Assembly: GCA_020746105.1 (NCBI GenBank)
Contig: CM036621.1
Span: forward strand, 45,976,264 to 46,040,263
Source: Trogon surrucura
Lineage: Eukaryota; Chordata; Aves; Trogoniformes; Trogonidae
Direction of reading: 5' to 3'
Length of the DNA stretch: 64,000 bases
This document shows positions 1 to 11,595 of the stretch, piece by piece. Each line of letters starts with the position of its first letter. Position 1 is the stretch's first letter. The position numbers were made by a program, and so were the translations under genes. Below the pieces are notes generated by a model. The model was not told where the DNA came from. It saw nothing but the letters and a program-made list of their open reading frames with translations, and made no database searches.

Positions 1-121
1 AGTTGTTGGAAAGGTCTGAAGAAAGATGTTTGGGTTTTGTGGTGGTTTTTGTTTTTTTTTTTTAAACTTGTTTCCAGTCAACTGAGTAAATACCTGCCTA
101 AATACAGCACAATAGTTAGAC

Positions 122-1035
122 CTGGATGAAGGGTTAGAGAGAGCACTGGCAGCAAGTTTGCTGACGACACAAAACTGGGAGGAGTGACTGACACACCAGC
201 AGGCTGTGCTGCCATTCAGAGAGACCTGGACAGGCTGGAGGGCTGGGCAGGGAGAAATCTTATGAAGTTCAACAAGGGCAAGTGTAGAGTTTTGCACTTG
301 GGAAAGAATAACCCCATGTGCCAATATAGGTTGGGGACTGCCCTGCTGGAGAGCAGCGCAAGGGAAAGGGACCTGGGGGTTCTGGTGGACAGCAGGATGA
401 CCATGAGCCAGCAATGTGCCCTCGTGGGCAAGAAGGCCAATGGCATCCTGGGGTGTATTAGAAGGGGAGTAGCAAGTAGGTCAGGAGAGGTCTTCCTCCC
501 CCTCTGCTCTGCCCTGGGGAGGCCACATCTGGAATATGTGTCCAGTTCTGGGCCCCTCAGCTCAAGAGAGACAGGGAGCTGCTTGAGAGAGTCCAGCGTA
601 GAGCCACACAGATGGTGAAGGGAGTGGAGCATCTCCCTGATGAGGAAAGGCTGAAGGAGCTGGGTCTCTTTAGCTTGGAGAAGAGGAGGCTGAGGGGTGA
701 CCTCATTAATGTTTATAAATATGTCAGGGGGGAGTGTCAGGAGGACGGAGCCAGGCTCTTTTCAGTGATGTCCAATGACAGGACAAGGGGCAGTGGGTGG
801 AAGCTGTAACATAGGAGGTTCCACAGAAATATCAGGAAAAACTTTTTCACTGTGAGGGTGACAGAGCCCTGGCACAGGCTGCCCAGGGAGGTTGTGGAAT
901 CTCCTTCTCTGCAGACATTCAAAACCCGCCTGGACGCGTTCCTGTGTGACCTGCTGTAGGTGATCCTGCTCTGGCAGGGGGGTTGGACTAGATGGTCTTT
1001 TGAGGTCCCTTCCAACCCCGAACATTCTGTGATCT
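122..1035 (+). mobile_element. CR1 LINE, 5'-truncated 3' end
   Basis: This is the 3' part of a CR1 non-LTR retrotransposon. It begins just before the reverse-transcriptase FADD region (sequence around 150-175 encodes a [11 protein letters not shown]-like stretch) and runs to the CR1 3' end, with the signature tail 'ggttggactagatgg' and a final ATTCTGTGAT. It is closely similar to the last ~900 bp of the full-length CR1 at 22648-27015, but its reading frame is broken by several indels. It lies in an intron of MCM3AP, upstream of the exon at 1253. Confidence 0.93.
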
Positions 1036-1252
1036 CACACCTGATTGTGCTGAAGCGCGCTTTTGTGCTTACCTGCATCTATTGGACACATCCGTGTCCA
1101 ATATAACTGTCTTATAACTCGCTATCTTAGGATTTGTAGAGCTTCTGGTAACAAATGTCAAAGCTGAATGCTAATGACAGTGAACTGTGTATTTCAGTAG
1201 GCAGACAGTTTTGTTTAGATTTAGCTACATTACTGTTGTCATCTTTGTATAG

Positions 1253-4200
1253 GTGGCACATGGTGCGCTGTCCTCCTCTGAGCTTGACACAGCTGAGATG
1301 CAAAAGGACTTGCTTGGAACCAGCGGTCTCATTCTTCTCCTGCCCACTCGAGTTCGGAGTGAAGATGTTGCAGAAGATGATGTTTATTGGCTTTCAGCTT
1401 TGCTGCAGTTGAAACAGTTGCTTCAGGTCAAACCTTTCCACCCAATAGTTCCCCTGGTGGTTCTAGTCCCTGGCCAGGAAGAGGAGGCCACAGAGAAAGA
1501 AGTAGAGGAAGGTATGTAATTGCTTCTGTGCCTTGAAAACACAATACAGATGTTTAGGGCTGCCCCAAGTAGAACTGTTGTGGCTAGTGCAGTCTCTCAA
1601 ATACAGAATCTAGTAAAGGGGAGAGACTTTGAAGTACAATACTTTTCAAAACTCTCCTAGAAATCCAGAGGCCGTAAGAACTGATCAGTTTTCTTTTGCA
1701 CACGGCATTTGATCCTGAGAGTTGTCAGGAAAAGGATGGAGAAGTGATGCTGTGAATGTATGCAGAATGTGAGACTAGTTAGAGTAGGAGATACCTGTTT
1801 GTTCTTTCTCTGTGTATATGATGGGTTTTCTGTTTTGGGTTTTGGTTTTTTTTAAGGTTTGATGCTGCAGGACTTGATTTCAGCCCAGCTTATTTCAGAC
1901 TACACCGTTGTTGAGCTCCCAGGTTCTATCAATGACTTACAATGCACCGAAAGGGTAAGAACAGCAGCTCACGTGAAGAGATAGTAGACTGGTTTATTAT
2001 TAACCTCTCAATTGCTAATTCCTTAGAAGGAATTATGATGTTGCAACTGAGTCTGGTGCAATGGGAAATTTTCTCTGTTGAAGGTTCTGTAACATAATTT
2101 TTGTTGGAAAATCATCTTACCAATTTTTTCACACCATTTTGGTGGAGTCGAGTACTCGCTTGCTAATAGTGATTCCAACATCAGCGAGAACTATTCTGAA
2201 ATGAATATTCTGCTACTTTTCCATTATTTGTGACTCTTCTGTTTTAACTGACTAGAATCAGTGGTGTTTGCTACATACAAGGTAGTTTGTTCTGTGTAAT
2301 ACAGAAACCTTCAGAGATGAAATATGTGAATTACATAGATCCATTCTTTGTCCTGCCTGCATTGCCTAGCTGGGGTGCAGTTGCTGCCTAACAGATGAGT
2401 GCTAGTGATGGGTCAGCCTTTGTATCCTTAAGCTCATGGTCTTATTGCAGTGCTTCTGGCTGCTGTGAGATCACCCAGTATTATGGCATCTTGGTGGCTG
2501 AGGCTGAGGGATGCCTCTGTTGTCTCACATGTGAAGGAGGATTGTACAGATCTCTCCCTGACAGCCTCCAGACACCAGCTTCTCCCCTTGTCCTTCAGTT
2601 TGCTGTGTGTTTTGGCAGTAGTAGCCTGGAGGCTAATCAAAAACTCACAATAGAAAATGATGCTTTTAAGTCTAAAATAGTTTTTTTGTGTGTGTGAGTT
2701 AGTGGGGTGATTTGGAGAGGTGAGAGAGAGTAATGGCCAAGAGCAGCCAGGATGACTCAGAGCAGAAGCAGCTCCAGCCCTGTACTCCCTTCTCGAAGTT
2801 ATCTGAATAAAGTGCCTAATAAAGAAGGTGAGAAAAAGACCAAGCTCAGAATGATGTGCCCCACAAACCCTCACAGCTGGCATGTCTTTGCAGTTCAAAG
2901 ATTGCCAGGATGAGACATGGCTTCTGGGTATGGTCATCCTGAGCTAATTGCTGTGAATCTGTCCAATTTCTGCCAGATAAGTTTTGAGCATCCCCAGTGT
3001 CCTGCAGCAGGGAGTTCCACTGCACAACTGAACCTGGTGGGAGGAGCCTTCTTCTGTTCCTGAGCCTGCTGCGTATGAATTTAGCCTGTGCTCACCTCGT
3101 TGGAGAATTGTTATTGCAAATACTGGGATGACGACAGTCGATTTGTCTGTTTTGCTGCATTATCTTGAATACTGTTATGTCAAACTTAGGGTTGCAGGAT
3201 GGAATCCTTTGTGTCCTGCTTGCCACAGGGCGGTTTCTGACCCCACGTGTTTTGTTATAGATCTCTGCAGCTGTGGGCTGGCTGATTTCCCAGTGCCCTG
3301 AGTCCCTTGAGCTCTCCAGTCAGACCCTCCGGGAGTACATTGAGGATGGGATTGATGGTGAATTTGGGAAGCGCTTCTACCATGACTGGAAGGAGAGGCG
3401 TTTAGCTGGCCTGCCGTCTCAGGAGCCCGGGGCCATCATAGACCTGTACAACAGCGTGCTGCAGTTTCTGTCAGATGTGGCATCCTCGGAGCACCTTTGT
3501 GACTTGTCTTGGCCTGTTACCGAGTTTTCAGAGCCTGGAGGCAACAAGCTGTTGCCCCACCTGCAGTGGAACATGCCTGACCACCTGGCCTGGCTGAAGA
3601 AGGCTGTGCTGTCCTTCCAGATCCCGTACCTGGATCTGCCTCCATTAGGTGGTGTGTACTTCACATTGCAGTATCCTCTTGGTGGCACGTCCTCCTCTCT
3701 GATGTGCTTGTGCTGGGTTGAACTGCCAGCCTGAAAGGTGGGCAGTTCGGCTCTGTCACAAATTCTTGCAATTTACTTTGTTGTTTGGTTTTTTTTTTTT
3801 TCCATAGCTCCTTGGCATCCTGTTTGCTGCATGATTTTTCAGTACGTGTCTCAGATTGCTAGTTCCTCCCATACTCAACCGCTGATCCAGTCTCAAGTGG
3901 AGAATCTACTGAGCAAAACTTACCAGAAGTGGAAAAACAGGACATCGGGGAACTTTGACAAAGATGGGCCTTCTGTTGATGAGATCCCTTGGGATGATAT
4001 CTTGGCAGTATGCATTGATCATAAACTGAGAGACTGGAAACCACCCAAACTGCCTATTGCTCCAGGTATCACGTGTCCTTCTTACAACATGGATGATACT
4101 TCTTGCAGAGCTGTGTTTAATAACTTGATGGTGGCGCCTTAATGCGTGGCAGTAAGTGGTAGGTAGCAGAGAGGGAGGCAGGATCTGGCTGTGCTTACTG

Positions 4201-7200
4201 CACATCTATCTTGGGAGTGTGTGTTTAGTGTTGATTATGAGTTGAGCTTGTGACTGAAAAATTTCCTCTCTGTGTGGAGGAATATGGTCAGAGTCCTCTT
4301 TAGCGCTCCTCTCCCAGTAGGAGAGGGTTTACATTCAACCAAAGGCCAGGAATTGGTCAGTCAGAATTCATGTAAGCTCAGGTCAGCTGAGATGACAGGC
4401 TGCCACTGTTAATGAGCACTTCCATGGATTAATTAAGTTTGTCTTGGATTCTGTTTGCTTTCAAGTACGTGTGGGTTTTTTGGTGCCCTGTTTGGCTTAG
4501 CTATAGGGAGCCTTTCTCAATGAAATGACTGCTTAACCCTCTTGAATGCTGAACTTGGATGCATTAGATTTTTTAAAATTAGGATAAAGCAGCATTTTAT
4601 GGTCTTTCTCAGTAATCTGGCAACCTGTTGAACGATAAATCATTTCAAGAAGGCTCCTTTTTAAATGCAGATTACATCTTAAAGATCCTTGAAAGTGAAT
4701 ATGCATTTTTTTCTTTAAATTGGCTTTTCAATACTGAGCCCTTCTGAAGGGGAAAATCTTGCCTGATGTTAAATTTGAGCTTTGGGTTTATTCACAGAGG
4801 CAGTAAGTGAAGATGGTCAGATTCGTGTGTACTTCTTCAAGGAGCATTTAAAGAGCTTCACTCTCCCTTTTTCGTGGGAACAAGCCAGACTGCGCACACA
4901 GGAGGAGATCCAGCAAGGCCACAAGAGGTGAGGCAGCTGCTGGCACTGGCTGTGGGAGTAGCATCCAGCTCTCCGCTGGGTCATTGTTGCTCCTTGGTGG
5001 ACTCCAGTGAGGTTGCTCAGGGCCATAGAGTGAAGATAGAGTGAACACAGAGTGCCATCATGGTGCTGAGGAGCAGTATATGGCATCCTCCCACAATGTG
5101 CCTGTGTACCACCTCCTTGAAGTGATGCACAAGGGTGTGCTGAAACCAGGTAGTAAGTAGTTTCTATTTCTGCAGGGTTACTCAGCTCTCAGAGAAACGG
5201 ATTGCTTGTGGGATGTTTAAAGCATTCTCAATGGAGACATTAACTTCTGCTGAACTAAACATTGCTGAGACTTTGGAGTTAGACTTGTGCTCAAGATACA
5301 TAAAACATGGAGGAAAAACAGTCTGAGGTTGGGGAAAAGCATAGGGGTAAATCTTGTGTCCCCCCTTTATTTAACAGTTCCCCTCCCTTACATTCACCAG
5401 TTGTGGCCTGGAACCAACAGGTGAAGTTACGTGTTAGATGATTCGCAGAGTTACTCTGATTACTTGCTAATATTGCAGTGTTTTGAGTTCAATAGGAGGC
5501 TTTGTCCCCAACTTGTGGGAAGGCATTAGGAAAGTCTCACTGCTAAGAGAAAATGTGGAAGAGTGCCTTAGAGGTATGTGGCATTAAAGTATTTGAGACC
5601 TCAAGAGTCTGGCCAGCTCACTTCCCTAGCCTTTTTCAGAGTGAAGCCAGTCTTTCTTTGCTCTTGGAAACTTAGTTTCTGCTTCGCTATGTAGGTGTTG
5701 GCTAGGTACCTTTCCTTGCGGTGAATCCTAGCCCGTTGTGAGATGAGTTCCTCTCAAATCCCATGCATAGGTGCTGTTCTTCTGGACCCTGGTACAAAGG
5801 AATTAAGTCTCCAGATGATCAGTTCTTACTCCCTGCTATTTCTGAACTTGAAGCCAGCAGGGAATAATCAACACCTCATACTAATTTCTGTGCTTTTTGG
5901 TTGTTTTGTTTCTTCCTTCAGGTCAAGGGTAAAATCTCCCAACTCTTTTAAGAAACCCTATAACATCTCCGTGATGCCAGGTCAGTATGGTTCTGGCATG
6001 AGTGTGTTGTCAGGTCAAGAAAAGAGCATTCCCAAAGCAGAAGAATTCACAGCCTCGGCCCAGGAGCTTCTCCCGGAGCGTCTGTTGGCACAGTTGCAAC
6101 TGGAGAAAATAGAAAGCAGACGGTAGGTTCCAGGATCAACATCCTTTCCTTGCAACTCTGGCCCAAAGTTTTAAAAAATTTCTGACTTGTATGTAAAGGG
6201 AAGCTGCAATCCAATAGTGCTACAAAACAGCCTAGACTCTCCAGTTTCATTTAATTTCATCAAGCATGTCAGTGCAGTGCACTGCCCTGCTAGCTCCTGC
6301 TTACATCACACAAACAGTCCAAACAGCTTTGAGGAACGCCTAGAAACTATCTGTGGTCAATTAAAGCAGTACGATGTGTACAATAGTCTGTGTCCTGCAG
6401 TGTCACAGATATCTATAAAGTCCACATTGGAATGTCATTTTGGTGCCTGTAGCAATACAGATGACAAAGCGGAAGAATTAGAACTTTTGAGGTTGAACCC
6501 AGGGTTTCTTGCTTTTCTGCCTCTCCCATCAGTTGGACATCCTCAGTCTGTGGCTCCTTTCCATGCTGCAACCGTCTACGACAGATTTTCATCATAGCAC
6601 TGGGATATTTCAGACCAATGACTGTGAACACCAGATCCTTCTTGCAGACACTTCTGAACCCAAAACTCTTGGTGACAAGAACACTGCCAGGCTGCAGTCT
6701 CACTGGTGCTCTTAATCTTTCTGTCCAGGTTCGAAGAACAGTTGCACCAATGTCTAGCGGAGGGCATTGAGCCCCTTGGTGATTTTGTAGGCCTTCCTCT
6801 CTACCTCCCCCAGTCTCTGGTCTCCCACCCAACTATCACCTGCCCGTTGATGAAGAGTCCTGCCTCATCTGCTCAAGAGGTAAAAAAGGATGGTTCTGAG
6901 AATTAACTGTAGCTCTGAGGAGTGCAGGTGCCAAACCTGCTGTGGTGACAGAACCTGTAGTGGCAGTTACCTTGGCGTGCGGTGTTGGATAGACTTGGGG
7001 AGATAAAGGGTTCTTTCCAGGGAGGGGAATACTTGCTGCAGATCTGGAACAAGAGTGCGTCACAGTTGTTGATGCTTTCTGCTGCTGACAGTCAAACAAC
7101 ATCCCTTGGAGTGTTGCACTTCAACTTAGGGAACACCTGTTTTGGGTCAGCTTCCCCCTGTTAAAGGCAGGCTGGGGACAGAAGTAGAAGAACATGGTGT

Positions 7201-7490
7201 TTTTGCCTTACCTTCTCAGGGTTTGGGGGTGTTGACCTCCATGGTTGTCCTCAAAAGCGAGGTGTGAGAAATTCCTTGTTGATACTGGGTGACACTTCTT
7301 TTTCAGTCTCATGTCTCTTCCTTTTGCCCAGGCTGAGAGTCAAGAGGGGTGCAAGCTTTTGGTGGAGGAGCGAAGCCCCACGCTGTCGGACAGACTGAAA
7401 CACTTGCAACGGCTCCTCAGAGCGAACAAGGAGGGTGAAGTTGCCTCCGAGCTCCACCTGTCTGCTCTGGTGGACATGGTGGATATTTGA
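1253..7490 (+). CDS. MCM3AP: MCM3AP (GANP), C-terminal eight coding exons
   Basis: This is the 3' end of the germinal-centre-associated nuclear protein gene. GANP is a nuclear scaffold for TREX-2 mRNA export, and its C-terminal part binds MCM3 and was described as an acetyltransferase (MCM3AP/Map80). Coding exons, all with GT-AG borders and matching phases: 1253-1511, 1857-1954, 3261-3648, 3808-4065, 4798-4927, 5922-6122, 6729-6879, 7332-7490 (stop TGA). They give about 547 residues of the roughly 1,980 in human GANP; the N-terminal exons lie before the window. Recognisable stretches are [71 protein letters not shown] and the terminal [16 protein letters not shown]. The exon at 5922 is the least conserved. 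No frameshift or internal stop is seen once the exons are joined. Confidence 0.95.
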
Positions 7491-9380
7491 GCAGAGCTCA
7501 ACGTGTGCAGACCAAGAGATGTGGTAAAGAAATCCAGATCTGGGTGACTGGACAGAGGAGTCCCAGGATGACACCTTCCAGAAGAAGCAGGTGTCGTCCT
7601 GGAGAAGAACATGGAGCAGATGTGGGGCCTGGGCCCTTCTTGAGTGGCTGCCGTGCACAGAGACAGCGTGCCCTGGTTTACTGTGTCCCCTTGGCTCATT
7701 GCTCAACTTGGGCTGATGTGGGGCTCCCTCCTTTTCTGCTTTACAGAATCACAGAATCACAGAATGTTAAAGGTTGGAAGGGACCTCAAAGATCATCTAG
7801 TCCAACCCCCCTGCCAGAGCAGGATCACCTACACTAGAGCGCACAGGAACGCGTCCAGGCGGGTTTTGAATGTCTCAAGAGATGGAGATTCCACAACCTC
7901 CCTAGGCAGCCTGTTCCAGTGCTCAGTCACCCTCACAGTGAAAAAGTTTTTCCTCATATTTTTCTGGAACCTCCTGTGTTCCAGCTTCCACCCATTGCCC
8001 CTTGTCCTGTCAGTGGACGCCGCTGAAAAGAGCCTGGCTCCATCCTCCTGACATTCCCCCTTGACATATTTATAAACATTGATGAGGTCACCCCTCAGCC
8101 TCCTCTTCTCCAAGCTAAAGAGATCCAGCTCCTTCAGCCTTTCCTCATAAGGGAGATGCTCCACTCCCTTCACCATCTTTGTGGCTCTACGCTGGACTCT
8201 CTCAAGCAGCTCCCTGTCCTTCTTGAACTGAGGGGCCCAGAACTGGACACAATATTCCAGATAATGCCTTTACAGGCATTGAAACGAATCAGATGTTTTT
8301 CTTGAAAGGCCTTAATTTGACACTTAGTGCTGTTTTTTCTTTCTGCGAGCTCTCATCATGGGCAAACATTAACTTCACAAGGAGTGAACTGTGAAGTAGC
8401 AGGGGCCCCTGGGACCATCAGAGCAATTCCTCTCCATACACACAGTGCCTGAGATGCTGTCCCCGCTCTGTGCTTGCTTTGTGCAGAAGCTACCTTGCAG
8501 CAGCACTGGTTTGAAGTTGCTGTTTTGCTGCCCAGGAATGTCAATACGGTCATTCTCAAGTTGGTACAATCAGCTGCGCTTTGTATTTAATCACACTCAA
8601 TGCAAATCCAGAAGGATTTTTTTGTGCTGCTGGGCCCAAGTTTTGTTGTACTGAATATTTACAGCATTAAAACTAGATGAGTTGCTTGTTCTTCAGATTG
8701 CCATGCACCTATGGAGAAATGATTTTCCTTCTTTGCAAGAGCAGATTACCTGCATCCTTCAGTATTTAAAAAGCTCTGCCTTTGCAAGTCAAAGGCCTTT
8801 GGCATTAGTTTAATATTGATTCCCGCTAACTAGTAGGAAGATGTACTTCATGTCAGCAGTATTGCTGTACAAGTAATTTTGTTTCTTTTTTCTTCACCTT
8901 GCAATATCAGCAGATTTTTCTCAGACAGAAACTTCTGCCTGGTGAAATACAGATTCCTGCAGCTTTGGCAGTAAACACTGATGATCTTGCCTGCCAGTGA
9001 TGTGTTGTCTGACTTGTAATTTCAATTGAAATTCTCAGCTGTCAGCTACCTTCCCCCAAAAAAAGTAATTTTATAGGGTTTTTTTATAAGCATTTGTATT
9101 ATTTCTTGTAAACTTAGAGTAGTAATAGTAGCTTAATATTGTTGGAATATGAAATATGAATTGAAGAAACTATGTTCATACTAGCTGTGCTTTCGTTGGG
9201 CTGAATGGTGTTCAGTTTGCATGCAGTCAGTGGAGGTGAGCCCTGTGTGCTACTCACACTTTACCCCTATGTGCCTGCTCATCATCTCAGTTTACCTGGA
9301 ATTCAGCTGTAAAATCCCCAAAGAGTTTTGGGATGTGGTTCACACCGTACGATGTAAAGGTGTTTTCTAATAAATGTTTA
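7491..9380 (+). other. MCM3AP 3' untranslated / downstream region
   Basis: This follows the MCM3AP stop and is interrupted by a CR1 fragment. No coding exon is recognisable. A canonical AATAAA lies at 9369-9374, and an ATTAAA-like site near 8663 is an alternative. The unique part (8263-9380) is AT-rich, unlike the GC-rich block that starts near 9800. Which signal ends the MCM3AP transcript cannot be told from sequence. Confidence 0.5.
7744..8262 (-). mobile_element. CR1 LINE, 5'-truncated, minus strand
   Basis: On the plus strand it starts with the inverted CR1 tail (repeated 'cagaatcaca') followed by the complement of the CR1 3' end. The minus strand keeps an open stretch (8176-7829) encoding the ORF2 C-terminus ([20 protein letters not shown], then [20 protein letters not shown]). 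It is very similar to the end of the intact CR1 at 26.5-27.0 kb, so it is a young copy. It sits about 250 bp after the MCM3AP stop, probably inside the 3' UTR. Confidence 0.93.
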
Positions 9381-9535
9381 GTGGCTTGAACGGTGCTGTT
9401 GCCTGGTTCAAAAAAACTCCCAACTGCCAGATGCCCTCCAAGGGTGCTGCTTTGTTCAACCGCTGCCTTGTCTAGTGAAAAATAGAATTGTTAGGGTTGC
9501 TTCAGTTGGAAAAGCTGGAACCTAGCACTGCCCCG

Positions 9536-9783
9536 TCCAGAGCACCTCATCTACACATCTTCTAAACACCTCCAGGGATGGAGACTCCACCACATGGCAG
9601 AGCAGCCTGTTCCAGGGCTTGACAACCCTTTAAGCGAGGAAACTCTTCCTCTTTTGTTCCTGGAGCCCAATCTAAACATCTCCTGGCACAACTTGAGTCT
9701 CTTTCCTCTTGTCCTAGCATTTGTTACTCGGGAGAGACCACCCCCCCCACCTCGCTGCAACCTGCTTTCAGGGAGGTGCAGAG
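9536..9783 (-). mobile_element. Old CR1 fragment
   Basis: It contains the complement of a diverged CR1 3' segment ('gatggagactccaccac', 'ctgttccagggcttgac'). It is clearly more diverged than the other CR1 copies here, lacks the terminal repeat and marks the border of the GC-rich tRNA block. Confidence 0.7.
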
Positions 9784-9908
9784 AGAAATACCCAGTGTGA
9801 GGCTGTGGCGGTGCTGCAGAAGCTGCTGTCGCTCCCCTGGGTCTTCTCGTCCCAGGACCTGGCGCTTTTGCTGCGGGTCCGGGCGCACGGGGTGGGCAGC
9901 AAAAGACC

Positions 9909-9990
9909 CGACGAGGGTGGGATTCGAACCCACGCGTGCAGAGCACAATGGATTAGCAGTCCATCGCCTTCACCACTCGGCCACCTCGTC
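9909..9990 (-). tRNA. tRNA-Ser(GCT)
   Basis: An 82-nt type II tRNA with acceptor GACGAGG/CCTCGTC, anticodon loop reading CTGCTAA (anticodon GCT), a long variable arm and a B box GGTTCGAATCC. A TTTT pol III terminator follows on the minus strand. It is identical to the copy at 10691-10772, which points the other way. Confidence 0.97.
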
Positions 9991-10097
9991 CTGCCGCGCG
10001 CCGCCCTGCCCCGCCCCTCCCCGCCGCCAGCTCGCCTCGCCTCTGCGCGCGCCGCCCTGCGGCCGCTGAGGGCCCGGCCCGGCCGACCCCGCCCGTC

Positions 10098-10170
10098 GCC
10101 CTCTTAGCGCAGCCGGCAGCGCGTCAGTCTCATAATCTGAAGGTCCTGAGTTCGAGCCTCAGAGAGGGCA
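10098..10170 (+). tRNA. tRNA-Met(CAT), elongator
   Basis: A 73-nt cloverleaf, acceptor GCCCTCT/AGAGGGC with discriminator A, anticodon loop CTCATAA. It resembles elongator tRNA-Met, not initiator. TTTT follows within 10 bp. It converges with the Met gene at 10389. Confidence 0.95.
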
Positions 10171-10388
10171 CACCTTTTGCCGCCCCCGCCTCTCGCGGGG
10201 AGCCGCCCACCGTGAGACGGCGGCGCCACGCCGGTCTTTTGGCAGGGCTGCGGGGCGTGGGGAGGAGGCCCCGGGCGTGGACGGGGCTGGGCGCACCGCA
10301 GAGTGCCCTCACGCGGCCGCGGGGCTTGGCGACGCAGCAAAATGGCGGCCCGCCCCCATTCCCAGCCAGGCGGGGGCGGCAAAAGCGC

Positions 10389-10461
10389 TGCCCTCTCTGA
10401 GGCTCGAACTCAGGACCTTCAGATTATGAGACTGACGCGCTGCCTACTGCGCTAAGAGGGC
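10389..10461 (-). tRNA. tRNA-Met(CAT), elongator
   Basis: An inverted copy of the 10098 gene, with the same acceptor stem and CAT anticodon. The D arm differs at a few bases (GTAGGCAGC against CCGGCAGC). A TTTT terminator follows on the minus strand (AAAA at 10381-10384 on the plus strand). Confidence 0.95.
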
Positions 10462-10690
10462 GATGGCCGGGCGGCGCTGCGCCGGGCATCCAGCGAGGAG
10501 GCGGGCGGCCGGGCCGGGCCGGGCCAGTCCCTCAGCGCGGCGGGCAGCTCCCGACGGGCCGGCCCGGTGCCGTGTCTCAGCGCAGCGCACCGGGCCCGGC
10601 GGGGTGGCGATAGCCCCGCAGAGGCCGGCGGCGGGCGGCGGGGGCATGCGCCGCTTAGCGAGGGGCGGGGCCGGGCGCGGCGCCGGGCAG

Positions 10691-10772
10691 GACGAGGTGG
10701 CCGAGTGGTGAAGGCGATGGACTGCTAATCCATTGTGCTCTGCACGCGTGGGTTCGAATCCCACCCTCGTCG
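10691..10772 (+). tRNA. tRNA-Ser(GCT)
   Basis: An 82-nt gene identical to the minus-strand copy at 9909-9990. Anticodon GCT, intact TTCGAATCC B box, followed by TCTTTT as terminator. It is the outer right element of the palindrome. Confidence 0.97.
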
Positions 10773-11558
10773 GGTCTTTTGTTGCGGCCTGGGCTGGCTG
10801 AAGCCCCGGCTTGAGGCACGGGAAGGCCGGGCTCCCCTCCCAGCGGTGTCTGAGCCCCGGGGAGGGATCTGGCAGCAAGTGGCCCATCCGCCGTGGCAGC
10901 TGCATCCTCCCGAGGGGAAGAGGTCGCCGCAAGAGCGTTTTGATTTTGGAAAAGGGGCAGCGAGAGGAAGGTGAGGAGCCCAGGCACAAGAGATTGAAGA
11001 GCCGGGTCCTGGCGTGGAGGTGGCTGGAGGTCTCTTATCCGAGACTTGTGGGGAACAAAAGCCTGCTCAGAAATCCTTCAAAGAGCTATTAGTGCAGTAA
11101 GTGGCTGCTGAGCAGTGAGACGATAACCCTCCGAAAGAGGAGATAACCCTCCGAAAGGCAACCGGGCAGCAAACTGGGACAAATGAAGTGCAGTGAAATG
11201 GGTGCCTTGGGGAGTGAGGGCAGAGAGCTGCTGCTGAGTGTGACTGCTCTTTCTGACTAAAAAAAGAAAAGAAAAAAGAAAAATCCCTGTTTTGCACACA
11301 GTGGGAGCGTGGAGGGGGCGAGGAAGGTGCCCTGGTCCCACATTGTCCCGAGCCCCAGCTGACCCAGGTTGCCCAGCGGCGCTGGATGAGCTGCCCAGAG
11401 AGGCACCAGAACAAAGAGCTAGTGGGTCAGCTTCTCACATTCCACCCGGTGAGGGGATTAGCCATCTCCTGCAGCTAATCCTGGCTGCCCAACAGGCCTG
11501 GCCACCTTGGGAAGGTAAATGTGATGCTGCCGGGTCACTCCTGCCAGCCCTGCTAAGG
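10773..11558. other. GC-rich spacer with a short tandem repeat
   Basis: No gene is seen. The only structure is a 20-bp period tandem pair whose core 'gataaccctccgaaag' occurs at 11122-11137 and 11142-11157. The segment leads into the VMO1-like promoter. Confidence 0.6.
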
Positions 11559-11565
11559 TATAAAA
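11559..11565 (+). promoter_or_regulatory. TATA box of the VMO1-like gene
   Basis: TATAAAA lies 30 bp upstream of the start codon at 11596, so transcription would begin only a few bases before the ATG and the leader would be very short. Confidence 0.7.
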
Positions 11566-11595
11566 GACCGACGGGCAGCTGCAGGCAGGGCAGCC

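Larger units (their letters stand above)
9909..10772. repeat. Palindromic tRNA block Ser-Met / Met-Ser
   Basis: Four tRNA genes form a mirror image: Ser(GCT)- at 9909, Met+ at 10098, Met- at 10389 and Ser(GCT)+ at 10691. The symmetry includes flanking DNA; the sequence after each Met gene (cttttgccgcccccgcct) recurs in inverted orientation. Outer spacers differ in length (107 and 229 bp). The block is very GC- and CpG-rich. Confidence 0.85.

Noticed and set aside
9776-10989. Long GC-rich frames near 10 kb
   Set aside because: They read through the tRNA palindrome and CpG-rich spacers; high GC makes stops rare.
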